From Dehalococcoidia bacterium (GTDB taxonomy: Bacteria; Chloroflexota; Dehalococcoidia; Dehalococcoidales; JAUWYK01): DNA of 64,000 bases. Under the pieces are notes generated by a model. That model made no database searches. It was given only the letters and a program-made list of their open reading frames with translations, and was not told the DNA's origin. The position numbers were made by a program, and so were the translations under genes. The stretch lies in contig JAUWYK010000002.1 in assembly GCA_030615865.1 (NCBI GenBank), forward strand, positions 1 through 64,000. The letters run 5' to 3'. Below are positions 15,294 to 23,955 of this stretch, in pieces (position 1 is the first letter of the stretch; every line of letters starts with the position of its first letter).

Positions 15294-16640
15294 TTATTTG
15301 GCAACAGCCCAAGGGAATTTGTCGGGGTAGTTCTCGTATGGTATCCGTGCTGCCTCAATCCAGTCACTTACCGGGGTGATTACACCATCCTTAACCACGA
15401 AGACCCTGACTGACTTGTCCAGCCTGTTGTCACCAGGGGTATACTTTGCCGGACCATGGAGACCTAAGACATCATAGTCCAGCTTCTGGATACCGTTCTT
15501 CTCCACGCATTCCCATGCCGCTGCGTCTCCTTTAGCTAGCTTATCATAGCCACAGTTCTCCAGAGCCAGCCTCAGGATCTCGGCACCGATAAGAGCTTCT
15601 GCCCAGGAGGTGATGTAGTCCATATTCCCGTGATACCTGAGGGACAGCTTCTTGCAGTATTCTTCCATCTTAGCCATACCTGGTACATCATCGCCCCAAT
15701 TTACGGTAGGAAATACACCATAAACACCCTCAACAATATCAGCTCCAGCGATGTCAACCAGGGCTTTGGTGTAACTGGCATGGGCACAACCAATAACTAT
15801 ACCCGGATACATACCCAGCTCATAGGCATTCTTGATGACTACGGCGGTAGGTGCCGGTGTGCTGGAGATGAACAGGACATCTGGGTTCTTAGCCTTAATT
15901 CGGGTCATGCTTTCCATCTCAGATATGGTAGTAGCGGTGTGCTCTTCGGTGGCTACAATCTCAATTCCCAACTCATCAGCCAGACAAATAGCAGCATCTC
16001 GAGAGCCATAACCGGTGGGGTTATTGAGCAGGTGCAGCGCCATCTTGGGCTTTCCAGTTCCCTTCCAGATGTTCTCCATATAGTAGCCGGCAAAGGCTGC
16101 CCAGTCATCACCGTAGTCTGGCATTTGGGCATAGATGTGCTTTGGTGGGTTGGTGCACACCGGTGAGCTGAAGGAAGCTATGCCGGGAAACCCCGCCCTA
16201 TTGGCAATCTCCATAGAAACCGACATCATCTTGGACGAGTTGGTGGTGAAGAACAAGGCGCCATCATCCATCAGTTTCTTAACGATGGTGGCTGCCTTGG
16301 CAGCATCATAGCCATTGTCATACCATACCGCCTCAATGGGATGCCCGTTTATGCCACCCAACTCCCTATTGATATATCCTATGGCGTCCAGCTTACCACG
16401 TGCCATTGGGCTCCCCTTCTCGGCAGCGACACCAGTCACACAGATGCTCATACCATACTTTAGCGGCTGCGCTGATGGGGGTAGAGGTGTTGGCTCGGGT
16501 GTCGGTGTTGGCGTGGGTGTCGGTGTTGGCGGGGGTGTCGGTGTTGGCTCCGGTGCACAAGCGCCCATAAACGGCAGTGCTGCCACCGTCAATGCCAAAA
16601 ACAACACACCCACTACCATCAAAAGTCTTTTGCCTTTCAT
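15294..16640 (-). CDS. ABC transporter substrate-binding lipoprotein (LivK-like)
   Basis: 448 residues. A lipoprotein signal peptide ends near MGAC (cysteine about residue 28), followed by a Pro/Thr tether and a type I periplasmic-binding fold: LKYGMSICVTGVAAEKGSPMARGKLDAIGYIN, IEAVWYDNGYDAAKAATIVKKL, DDGALFFTTNSSKM, NPDVLFISSTPAPTA. The fold is shared by LivJ, UrtA and aromatic-acid binding proteins. AAGGAGG precedes the ATG. As the operon also codes for two CoA ligases, a carboxylic acid ligand is more likely than leucine, but this is inferred. Confidence 0.9.
   Translation of the reverse strand: MKGKRLLMVVGVLFLALTVAALPFMGACAPEPTPTPPPTPTPTPTPTPEPTPLPPSAQPLKYGMSICVTGVAAEKGSPMARGKLDAIGYINRELGGINGHPIEAVWYDNGYDAAKAATIVKKLMDDGALFFTTNSSKMMSVSMEIANRAGFPGIASFSSPVCTNPPKHIYAQMPDYGDDWAAFAGYYMENIWKGTGKPKMALHLLNNPTGYGSRDAAICLADELGIEIVATEEHTATTISEMESMTRIKAKNPDVLFISSTPAPTAVVIKNAYELGMYPGIVIGCAHASYTKALVDIAGADIVEGVYGVFPTVNWGDDVPGMAKMEEYCKKLSLRYHGNMDYITSWAEALIGAEILRLALENCGYDKLAKGDAAAWECVEKNGIQKLDYDVLGLHGPAKYTPGDNRLDKSVRVFVVKDGVITPVSDWIEAARIPYENYPDKFPWAVAK
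16481..16553 (-). repeat. Pro-Thr codon repeat in the ABC binding protein
   Basis: Tandem ACACCG/ACACCC-type units on the minus strand encode a PTPTP tether after the lipidated cysteine, like that of the DctP at 6190. Slippage-prone. Confidence 0.75.
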
Positions 16641-16714
16641 TTATACCTCCTTAAAGAATTTAATCTGCCTGCTCTTTATGAGGTACTACATTTTACTACA
16701 CCCCCTTTATTAGG

Positions 16715-17764
16715 TTAGTATGAGAAAGGCCAAAGCCGGTAGGCTGCCTTAAACAGTATCCACCGGTGGGCGAGCCCCCTCGGCTCAATTACCAGAAACA
16801 GGACGATTATCAGGCCGAATAGCATTGGAGCTATACCGGTGGCAAATCCGGCAGGTAATGCTGGGATAGCAGCCTCAATGGTCGGAGCTACAAACATCAT
16901 TCCCTGCTGCAAAAGGCGGATAAAGATTACGCCCAGGATAGGACCCAGGGTAGTGCCCAGACCACCAATAATTATCATACCGATGTACAGTATAGATTCC
17001 ATAAGGGAAAACTGCTCGGTGTTCATAAAGCCAATCCAGTGGGCGAGCAGTGAGCCGGCAATTCCGGCGAAGAAGCAGCCAATAAAGAAGGCAAGGAGCT
17101 TGTAGAAAAAGAGGTTAATCCCCATAACCTCAGCCGCCAGGTCATTATCCCTGATGGCAACAAAAGCTCTACCTATCCTTGTCCTAGCCAGGTTCTTGGC
17201 AAAGAAGGTGCACATGACGACAATTACCATGATGAGGTAAAATTGGCTGGCCTCGGTATCAAAGACAAAGCCACCAATTGATGCATAGGGAACTGCTATA
17301 CCAATAAAGCCGCCAGTTATCTCCATATGGTTGATAATCCAGATGATGATAAACTGGGCGGCAATGGTGGCAATTGCCAGATAGAAGCCTTTGACCCTTA
17401 GCGAAGGGATACCAAAGATAAGCCCGATGAATCCAGCCATAAACCCGGCAGCGATTAACCCTACCAAGAAGGGAAGCTCAAGTACATTGGTTAGAATGGC
17501 AGCGGTATAGGCGCCGACAGCGATGAAGCCAGCATGACCAATAGATAATTGTCCACAGTATCCAAGCAGGATATTTAGTCCAATAGCGGCAATTGCGGTA
17601 ATGCCAATCAAATTGGCTACACCTAACCAGTAGTTGCCCCAGTATAATGGGGCAGTGAAGACAAAGACCAATAGACCGATAAGTAGTGCCCAATGGGTCT
17701 TGGTTCGCATAATGGCCATATCTTCGGCGTAGGTATAATTTTTGGTGCCGCAGGGTAATCCCAT
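16715..17764 (-). CDS. livM: ABC transporter permease LivM
   Basis: 349 residues with about nine to ten hydrophobic helices. Family motifs: GYCGQLSIGHAGFIAVGAYTAA, FLIFGIPSLRVKGFYLAIATIA, ARTRIGRAFVAIRDNDLAAEVMGI and GGLGTTLGPILG. It sits 1 base downstream of livH. LivM pairs with LivH to form the membrane channel. The N-terminus before the first helix (about 25 residues) is longer than in E. coli LivM cores. Confidence 0.92.
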   Translation of the reverse strand: MGLPCGTKNYTYAEDMAIMRTKTHWALLIGLLVFVFTAPLYWGNYWLGVANLIGITAIAAIGLNILLGYCGQLSIGHAGFIAVGAYTAAILTNVLELPFLVGLIAAGFMAGFIGLIFGIPSLRVKGFYLAIATIAAQFIIIWIINHMEITGGFIGIAVPYASIGGFVFDTEASQFYLIMVIVVMCTFFAKNLARTRIGRAFVAIRDNDLAAEVMGINLFFYKLLAFFIGCFFAGIAGSLLAHWIGFMNTEQFSLMESILYIGMIIIGGLGTTLGPILGVIFIRLLQQGMMFVAPTIEAAIPALPAGFATGIAPMLFGLIIVLFLVIEPRGLAHRWILFKAAYRLWPFSY

Positions 17765-17765
17765 C

Positions 17766-18650
17766 TTAAATCCTTTCTATCCTGACTTCACCAAATAGAC
17801 CATAGGGCTTAATAAACAAGACAATTATTATGATAATAAACGGTATGATATCCTTAAGCCCACCCCAAAGAAAGGGGGTGAGATAGCCGCCACCGAGGTT
17901 TTCCGCCAGACCTATGATTGGTCCAGCGATGATACAGCCGATGAAGGAATCCAGACCGCCGAGAATGACCACAGAGAACGATTTCAAACCGGTCTCAACT
18001 AAACCGAAGTGAAGGCCACCAATCCAGGAGATAAGAATGCCAGCGATGGCGGCGACTACACAGGCAAACATCCATGATGTGGAGAAAATCTTAGTCACCG
18101 GAATACCACAGGCTTGAACGGCAAACTGGTCATCGGCGGTTGCCCTCATGGCAATGCCCATCTTGTGATACCTGAAGTAGAGGGTTAATAGGCCAAACAG
18201 GAGCAGGGATATAACCGCCGCCCAGACATACGCCTGAGCAACAACTGCTGGACCCAAGTGGAACGGCTCGGGGGGGAAGACGGGGGGCAGGGCATCCACC
18301 ATCCACGGCCAGATGAAAACGGCTAGCCCTTCCAGAAAGTAGAATATACCCAGGGTTACGGTGATTAGAGACAAGATAGGCTGGGCGATGAGGGGACGCA
18401 AGGCGAACCTCTCAATCAGCCAGCCCATAGCCAGGGCAAAGAGGATAACTAAAGGGAGGGCTATCCAATAAGGCAATCCAGCCTGAACCGTCATGGCATA
18501 AGTGAACCAGGAAAATATCAGCACCAATCCACCTAAAGCTAAGTTTGCCACTCCGCTGGATTTCCAAATCAAGGCAAAACTCAATCCAATAAGAGCATAA
18601 ACCATTCCCACGGTGATGCCGGTTACGGTAAATTGAAGGAATTCAGCCAT
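17766..18650 (-). CDS. livH: ABC transporter permease LivH
   Basis: 294 residues, eight or so hydrophobic helices. Motifs: GMVYALIGLSFALIWKSSGVANLALGGLVL, RYHKMGIAMRATADDQFAVQACGI, FSVVILGGLDSFIGCIIAGPIIGLAE. These are typical of LivH. It is 14 bases downstream of the acyl-CoA synthetase gene and leads into livM, so all belong to one operon. Confidence 0.92.
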   Translation of the reverse strand: MAEFLQFTVTGITVGMVYALIGLSFALIWKSSGVANLALGGLVLIFSWFTYAMTVQAGLPYWIALPLVILFALAMGWLIERFALRPLIAQPILSLITVTLGIFYFLEGLAVFIWPWMVDALPPVFPPEPFHLGPAVVAQAYVWAAVISLLLFGLLTLYFRYHKMGIAMRATADDQFAVQACGIPVTKIFSTSWMFACVVAAIAGILISWIGGLHFGLVETGLKSFSVVILGGLDSFIGCIIAGPIIGLAENLGGGYLTPFLWGGLKDIIPFIIIIIVLFIKPYGLFGEVRIERI

Positions 18651-18664
18651 GTGCTACTCTCCTT

Positions 18665-20566
18665 CTAAATAGTTCTTACCTTAATAGCAGTGGTAACTAC
18701 CCCTTTTCTACCATCTCGGTATGTTACCGGAGCTTCTACATTTACCTCTTCCTTATCCGAATACATAGCCTCAATCAGGTCTTTATATCGTTCCTCCACA
18801 AAGCCCCTTCTTAATTTTCTGGTTCTGGTGAGTTCGGCTTCATCAGGGTCAAATTCCTTGTGGAGCAGGACGAATTTTTTAACCCTAGAGCCTTCAGGTA
18901 GGTAGCCATTTACCCGAACCAGGTCCTTTTGCACCAAGTCAGCCACCTCTTTTTTCTGGGATAAATCAACAAAGGTAGTATATGGGACACGATTATTTTC
19001 CGCCCACTTGCCTACCATGGTAAAGTCTATATTTACTATAGCTGAGACAAAGTCCCTGTCCTTGCCACCGATAACCATGGCATCCTTGATATAGGGGCTG
19101 AACCTTAGCCTACCCTCGATATATTGAGGGGCATACTTGGCTCCACTGGCTAGCTCGACCATGTCCTTCACCCGGTCAAGGAAAATCAGGTGTCCATCTT
19201 CATCGATATGAACGGCATCGCCGCTATAAAACCACCCCCCTCTCAATGCCTCCGCTGTCTTTTCTGGGTCCTTGTAGTACTCTTTAAACATACAATCGCT
19301 TCTAATCAGGAGTTCTCCGTCGTCAGCTACCCTGACCTCGGTGCCTATTGCCGGTCGTCCCACACTCTCAAATTTGATTTCCCCTTTACCGTGACAGGAG
19401 ATGAAGCCAGCCTCTGTGCCAGCATAGTTCTGTCTAAGCTCAATACCGATAGCGTGGATTAGCCTGAAGGTATCCAGGCTTAATACCGAGCTTCCGGTAA
19501 CAGCAAATCTAACATTACTTAATCCCAGCTTATCCTTGAGGGGATGGAACAGAAGCCCATTGGCTATCCAGTGAAGAGCTCGCCAGAATAGATTTGGCGT
19601 TCTATTCTCAAAGCCATAATCGGCAATCTTATAGCCTACGGGCAGGAACAGGTGATAGCAGAACCTTTTTAAGGGGTTAGCATCAATCATCTTTACCTGT
19701 ATTTCACTAACCAGGCCTTCCCATTGCCTAGGACCGTATATGGTAAAGTTGGGACCGATTTCCCTGGTATCCTCAGCAATAGTTTCCGGCTCCTCAGGGA
19801 AGTTTAGTCGTGCCCCGGTCAGTAGATGGGGAATGGTGGCAAAGAAGCTATCTCCCACCCACGCCGCCGGGAAATTGGAGATTAGGTCATCGTTTTCATT
19901 AAGCGGGTAACGACTAATGAAGCCTCTGGCAGTATTTATCAGGGCATCGTGGCTAAGTACCGCCCCTTTGGGTAAGCCGGTGGTTCCTGAGGTAAAGTAA
20001 ATAAAGGCAGTATCATCTCCCTTACCCTTTTCCACATTTTGCTCAAAAAGACCGGGGTGTGTCTCCTCATACTTTCTGCCCAGCTCCATTACCTCGGCGA
20101 AGCTAATAATTATAGGGTCATCATAGTTTCTTAGCCCCTTGGGGTCCCAGTAAATAACCTTCTTTAGCAACGGTAGCTCGTCCTTAATTTCAAGGAACTT
20201 ATCCGTCTGCTCTTGGTCGTTAACTATAGCAAATTTAGCCTCAGAGTGGGCAGCGATATATTTTACCTCAGACGGGATAGAATCGACGAAGATGCCGGTA
20301 GCGATACCCTCTGCCGCCTGAACGGCAAACTCCCCCCAGAACCATTCCGGTTCATTATCACCTATAATGCAAACCTTGTCCCCTGGTTCTAAGCCAAGGC
20401 TTAATAAGCCTAAGGAGAGATATTTTACCTTTTGATGATAGTCCTCCCAAGTATAAGTTCGCCAAATGCCAAAATCTTTCTTTGCCATAGCCAGGCTGGC
20501 GCCCCATTTTTCACGATTATGCTTAACTATCTTGGGTAATGTATCTATAGTTCCCATCCTCATCAC
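18665..20566 (-). CDS. long-chain-type acyl-CoA synthetase (AMP-forming)
   Basis: 633 residues with the canonical ATP loop YFTSGTTGLPKGA, the A5-like YAGTEAGFISCHG, the GWFYSGDAVHIDEDG hinge region and FLDRVKDMVELASG (A8). It adenylates a carboxylic acid and transfers it to CoA. It is the first gene of the ABC operon, downstream of a promoter at 20692-20718, an arrangement that couples uptake to activation. The length and layout are those of the FAA1-type group that includes long-chain and aryl acids; the substrate is not known. Confidence 0.88.
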   Translation of the reverse strand: MMRMGTIDTLPKIVKHNREKWGASLAMAKKDFGIWRTYTWEDYHQKVKYLSLGLLSLGLEPGDKVCIIGDNEPEWFWGEFAVQAAEGIATGIFVDSIPSEVKYIAAHSEAKFAIVNDQEQTDKFLEIKDELPLLKKVIYWDPKGLRNYDDPIIISFAEVMELGRKYEETHPGLFEQNVEKGKGDDTAFIYFTSGTTGLPKGAVLSHDALINTARGFISRYPLNENDDLISNFPAAWVGDSFFATIPHLLTGARLNFPEEPETIAEDTREIGPNFTIYGPRQWEGLVSEIQVKMIDANPLKRFCYHLFLPVGYKIADYGFENRTPNLFWRALHWIANGLLFHPLKDKLGLSNVRFAVTGSSVLSLDTFRLIHAIGIELRQNYAGTEAGFISCHGKGEIKFESVGRPAIGTEVRVADDGELLIRSDCMFKEYYKDPEKTAEALRGGWFYSGDAVHIDEDGHLIFLDRVKDMVELASGAKYAPQYIEGRLRFSPYIKDAMVIGGKDRDFVSAIVNIDFTMVGKWAENNRVPYTTFVDLSQKKEVADLVQKDLVRVNGYLPEGSRVKKFVLLHKEFDPDEAELTRTRKLRRGFVEERYKDLIEAMYSDKEEVNVEAPVTYRDGRKGVVTTAIKVRTI

Positions 20567-20691
20567 CTTCTTTTGTGCCGTTTCCCCTAAGTAAGCTTTA
20601 ATATGGCTGCCATTACCTTCAATTCACCATTTCTAATAGCCCAGAAGCCTAATTGATTGATGCAACAAAACCATATGAACCGTATAACTAA

Positions 20692-20718
20692 ATTATAGTA
20701 TTACTATAGCGTTGTCAA
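20692..20718 (-). promoter_or_regulatory. Promoter of the acyl-CoA synthetase/liv operon with internal palindrome
   Basis: On the minus strand TTGACA (20718-20713) and TATAAT (20697-20692) are 15 bases apart. The 15-base palindrome TATAGTATTACTATA (20694-20708) covers the -10 box and most of the spacer, where an operator would block RNA polymerase. The short spacing suggests regulation or activator need. Confidence 0.5.
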
Positions 20719-20832
20719 GTCCTCTGCTCCCTGGCCTTATAGAATTATGAGAACATAAATATAATACTAATAGCCGCAGTTGTCCTCACGCCTCAAGAGG
20801 ACAGCGATTTGATTGAAAAAAGCTCCCCCTAC

Positions 20833-20859
20833 TTGACAAGGAGCGGATAGTGCTATAAT
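20833..20859 (+). promoter_or_regulatory. Promoter for livG in the divergent intergenic region
   Basis: TTGACA (20833-20838) with TATAAT (20854-20859) after 15 bases, or TAATCT after 17. It directs transcription to livG with a leader near 165 bases. The 465-base gap 20567-21031 holds no gene; it carries the two back-to-back promoters and otherwise AT-rich sequence. Confidence 0.45.
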
Positions 20860-21031
20860 CTTTGTAGGTGGGCTGAAAAATAGAAAAAGGCTATCTTAAC
20901 AGGGTGTTCTTGGGTGAAGGCTATCCCTAAGATAAAGCAAATACAGTAGTAGGTATTAGATAAGTTGACTAGGGAGCTAGTGTGCTCTAGAGTGATTGCA
21001 TATAGAGATAAGCTTTGGAGGCCATAGAGAA

Positions 21032-21850
21032 ATGGAAGCCACCAAGCAAGTAAGATTGCGAACTGAGAATCTTTCCCTTAGCTTCGGCGGAGTTAAAGCC
21101 CTTATTGATATTAGCCTAGATGTTAGAGAAAACGAGATTCTGGCTATTATTGGACCCAATGGTGCCGGCAAGACCTGCATCCTCAACTGCGTAAACGGCT
21201 TTTACAAACCTGAGAAGGGTGAAATCTACTTTGATGGGCAAAGGATTACCCGAATGCGCCCGAATAAGGTGGCTGGACTTGGTCTGGCCAGAACCTTCCA
21301 AAATATTGAGCTATACACCGGTCTAACTACCCAAGACAATATTATGGCTGCCCGGCATGTCTTTATGAAGCAAAATCTGCTCGCCGGTGCCTTATACTTT
21401 GGCTGGGCTCACAAGGAGGAAATTGAACACCGCAAGACAGTAGAGGCTATTATTGACTTCCTAGAAATAGAGGCAATTAGAAAGAAGGTAGTCGGTGTTC
21501 TCCCCTACGGGATGCGAAAGAGGGTCGAGCTAGGTAGAGCCCTGGCTCTGGAACCAAAAATCCTGCTCCTTGATGAGCCTATGGCAGGGATGAATCTGGA
21601 GGAGAAAGAGGACATTGCTAGGTTCATTATTGATATATTCGAGGGGCAGGGGGCTACTTATCCTGATACCCCGGTGCTCAGGGATGGCGTTAGTTGCATA
21701 GTTCTCGTCGAGCATGATATGGGAGTAGTCATGGACATAGCTGATAGGATTATCGTTCTCGACTTCGGGCGTAAAATTGCCGAAGGCACGCCTGCCGAAA
21801 TTAAAAGCAATCCTGAGGTTATCAAAGCCTACCTCGGAGAAGCAGTATAG
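21032..21850 (+). CDS. livG: branched-chain amino acid-type ABC transporter ATPase LivG
   Basis: 272 residues from ATG 21032, chosen because TTGGAGG lies about 10 bases upstream; a TTG at 20996 would add 12 residues without a site. Walker A GPNGAGKTC has Cys in place of the second Thr. LGLARTFQNIELYTGLTTQDN is typical of LivG. The signature LPYGMRKRVELGRAL replaces the usual LSGGQ-like LPYGxQRRLE of this subfamily, and Walker B is ILLLDEPMAGM. It is encoded alone and divergently from the rest of the liv genes. Confidence 0.9.
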   Translation: MEATKQVRLRTENLSLSFGGVKALIDISLDVRENEILAIIGPNGAGKTCILNCVNGFYKPEKGEIYFDGQRITRMRPNKVAGLGLARTFQNIELYTGLTTQDNIMAARHVFMKQNLLAGALYFGWAHKEEIEHRKTVEAIIDFLEIEAIRKKVVGVLPYGMRKRVELGRALALEPKILLLDEPMAGMNLEEKEDIARFIIDIFEGQGATYPDTPVLRDGVSCIVLVEHDMGVVMDIADRIIVLDFGRKIAEGTPAEIKSNPEVIKAYLGEAV

Positions 21851-22396
21851 GTATTCTACCGTAACACATTGGTTAAATATCACAACCCTTTTTGCGCCAA
21901 CCGCTAAATCCATTGCTCCTTCATACCAAAACTAAATTTTAGTATTTTGATATTCACACATACCTACTCGCTATTAGAACGGTCAGCCGATTTGTTGTGC
22001 TTGATCGGCACACGCCGTGCGTATTTCACTATGAAGGAAGTCCCTCTGCCACAATTTTTACGCTTCTCGGCAAAATAGAGGCAAGAACATTGACGATTTA
22101 CGCAATTAGTGATAGTTTAAAATTGATTATACCGCACTTTAGCCAAAATGGAGAGACTAAACTAGCCAGGTTGCTTCAGGAAATTAAGGCAGAGCCTAAG
22201 TCCCTCAAATGGCGAATGAGGGCAAAGGTTGGGGACAAGAGAAAGTGGTATCGAGATGTTGATGAGTTAATTAGATAATAAATTGGCTAAAAACAAAGGT
22301 GGGAATCTGCTGTCAAAATTTCCTGTTTGACACCCACACAAATTGGTCTAGTTATCTCTATAACCTACCTCACCCTTCGCTGCCACCGTTAACATG
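21851..22396. other. Gap without a convincing gene
   Basis: A plus-strand frame 21997-22278 (93 codons from GTG) ends in a lysine/arginine-rich stretch (LARLLQEIKAEPK, DKRKWYRDVDELIR) that looks protein-like, perhaps from an internal TTG near 22090, but no family or good ribosome site was recognised. The rest shows only AT-rich sequence and a short ACTAAATTTTAGT palindrome near 21931. Confidence 0.3.
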
Positions 22397-22603
22397 CTAC
22401 CCCTCTATTTCACTTTTTACATTCGTCGCCCGAGGTCCTTTAGGTCCTCTTTCCAAGTCGAACTCCACACTGGTGTCCTCTTCCAGAGCATCAAAATCCC
22501 CTTCAGCTAAAGCGGAGCGGTGGAAGAAGATCTCCTCGCCATCTTCAGCGGTGATGAAACCGAAACCCCGTTCCCGGATGAGCCTCTTTATCTTTCCTTT
22601 CAA
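22397..22603 (-). CDS. cold-shock domain protein
   Basis: 68 residues from TTG at 22603, chosen because AAAAGGAGGT lies 7 bases upstream and gives the normal family length; an upstream start would add a cysteine-rich tail unlike the family. RNA-binding motifs: RERGFGFIT (RNP1-like, usually KGFGFI), EEIFFHRSAL (RNP2, VFVHFSA) and a C-terminal GPRATNV. It would act as an RNA chaperone at low temperature or under stress. An inverted repeat in its leader may control translation. Confidence 0.9.
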   Translation of the reverse strand: MKGKIKRLIRERGFGFITAEDGEEIFFHRSALAEGDFDALEEDTSVEFDLERGPKGPRATNVKSEIEG

Positions 22604-22629
22604 GCCCTTTACCTCCTTTTTACAACAAC

Positions 22630-22664
22630 AATCTTGCAAAGCCCCAACTGCGGCTTGCAAGATT
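22630..22664 (-). promoter_or_regulatory. Hairpin in the cold-shock gene leader
   Basis: AATCTTGCAA (22630-22639) pairs exactly with TTGCAAGATT (22655-22664), and AGCC/GGCT extends the stem. It stops 10 bases or so ahead of the ribosome site, a place suited to a temperature-sensing or structural leader. Confidence 0.5.
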
Positions 22665-22729
22665 GCAACGCCTTAAATAAGTAACTTTGCTTTTAGCCAT
22701 AAGGCATTTATATTGTTAACTATATTTTA

Positions 22730-22750
22730 GCATCTGAGCGAGTCAGATGC
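22730..22750 (-). terminator. Hairpin after the RdhA-like gene
   Basis: GCATCTGA (22730-22737) and TCAGATGC (22743-22750) form an 8-bp stem with a 5-base loop, about 20 bases past the stop codon. There is no T-run, so termination strength is uncertain. Confidence 0.4.
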
Positions 22751-22771
22751 AAGGATAAGGCAAATTTTCTA

Positions 22772-23923
22772 TCAGCTGCTCCAAAAATCGTTGGCATTAT
22801 GCTGGTTGCCATAGCCAAATAACTCATCCAGCTTAACGAATGTAGAGTCCAGCCAGCGAGTATTCCCCACCCCCCACCTGACGACACTGTGAAGCCAGCC
22901 CGAAGGCTTATTAAATGGGCAAGCTCTAATGCAGTTAGCACAATCGGCATGGTTAGCTACCCAAAAGGCAAAGCACTTTTCAGCATTAATCGGCCAACTC
23001 AGTAGCCCCTCCCTATTGGATATATTATTTGGCTTTTCAGTCGGCGCTCCGCGCATAATAGCCTGACTAGGACACTCCTCAGCACACCTCTCACAGCGCA
23101 TACAAAAATCCCAGACGCCAAACTCAATCGGTCTATCAGGAACCAATGGTAAATCAGTAAAGACCTTGCACAGTCGAACCCTGGGGCCAAACTCTGGAGT
23201 AATCAGTAAACCATTCCGCGCCAGTTCACCCAGCCCGGCATCAATGGCTATGGGTATACTACAGGCGGTGTCATTGCCGCAAGGTATTGCCTTGTAGCCC
23301 AGACCACGAATATATTGAGCCAGCAAACCAGCAATAAATGCCATTTTAGAATAGCCCAGACCAGCTGTAGCTGAGGCTTGATGCGCTGGAGAATAACTTA
23401 TACCTTTGTAATCCATCTCTATGGCAATAACAATAGCATATTTATAATCTTCTAGTATCTCAATCTTCTCAATGTGCTCGTCCCTGAGCGGGTAGAAACC
23501 ATAAGAGTAAAGCCACCGCCTATCCAGCTCACAGACCCCTACCAGAGACGTCCCAAAAGACTTGGCTACCCTTTTAAGGTCTCGGGTTACCTTCGCCGGG
23601 TCATCAACCGTAATTCTCAATCCTGGCTCTACTCTGGGCATCGTATATACTTCCCCCTCCCAATCCCAGGCGTATAGCCCCTCCTGACCACCTCCGACAC
23701 CCTTGGCAAAGTGCATTTCCAGATGCCAGGCAGCATTCGAAAGGGATAGATCCTGTAGCATGTAGCCTGGTTTATCTCTAGGCATCACTGTTTCAAGAAA
23801 GAATTTTCGTCCTAAATCCAGCATGCTCGGGTCCCACAGCGGTCTGCTAAGCATATGATTCTTCTGGTCAAACCTTTCCACCTTGCCCACAACATATCTA
23901 TCGGCTCCCTTGACTACTTTCAT
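22772..23923 (-). CDS. reductive-dehalogenase-like cobalamin/FeS protein without Tat signal
   Basis: 383 residues from ATG 23923, which has GGAAAGGGG upstream; a TTG at 23950 adds nine residues. The RdhA core shows RVEPGLRITVDD, LVGVCELDRRWLYS, GLGYSKMAFIAGLLAQYIRGLGYKAIPCGND and GLGELARNGLLITPEFGPRVR. FeS ligands are C274-x2-C277-x2-C280-x3-C284-P and C317-x10-C328-x2-C331-x3-C335-P, the RdhA spacing. There is no RR-type signal peptide and no RdhB anchor nearby, so it should be cytoplasmic and not a classical respiratory dehalogenase. It follows purQ, possibly co-transcribed. Related QueG proteins share the fold but lack this N-terminal region. Function may be catabolic dehalogenation or another B12 reduction; not established. 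Confidence 0.82.
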   Translation of the reverse strand: MKVVKGADRYVVGKVERFDQKNHMLSRPLWDPSMLDLGRKFFLETVMPRDKPGYMLQDLSLSNAAWHLEMHFAKGVGGGQEGLYAWDWEGEVYTMPRVEPGLRITVDDPAKVTRDLKRVAKSFGTSLVGVCELDRRWLYSYGFYPLRDEHIEKIEILEDYKYAIVIAIEMDYKGISYSPAHQASATAGLGYSKMAFIAGLLAQYIRGLGYKAIPCGNDTACSIPIAIDAGLGELARNGLLITPEFGPRVRLCKVFTDLPLVPDRPIEFGVWDFCMRCERCAEECPSQAIMRGAPTEKPNNISNREGLLSWPINAEKCFAFWVANHADCANCIRACPFNKPSGWLHSVVRWGVGNTRWLDSTFVKLDELFGYGNQHNANDFWSS

Positions 23924-23955
23924 TAAATCAACCCCTTTCCATAATATCAAGTAAA

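Noticed and set aside
21997..22278. A 93-codon plus-strand frame
   Set aside because: The C-terminal half looks protein-like but no family or good ribosome site was found; kept only as a remark on the gap.
22772..23923. Epoxyqueuosine reductase (QueG) as the identity of this gene
   Set aside because: The N-terminal region and the C-x10-C-x2-C-x3-CP second motif fit RdhA better, and QueG's HEAT-like tail is missing.
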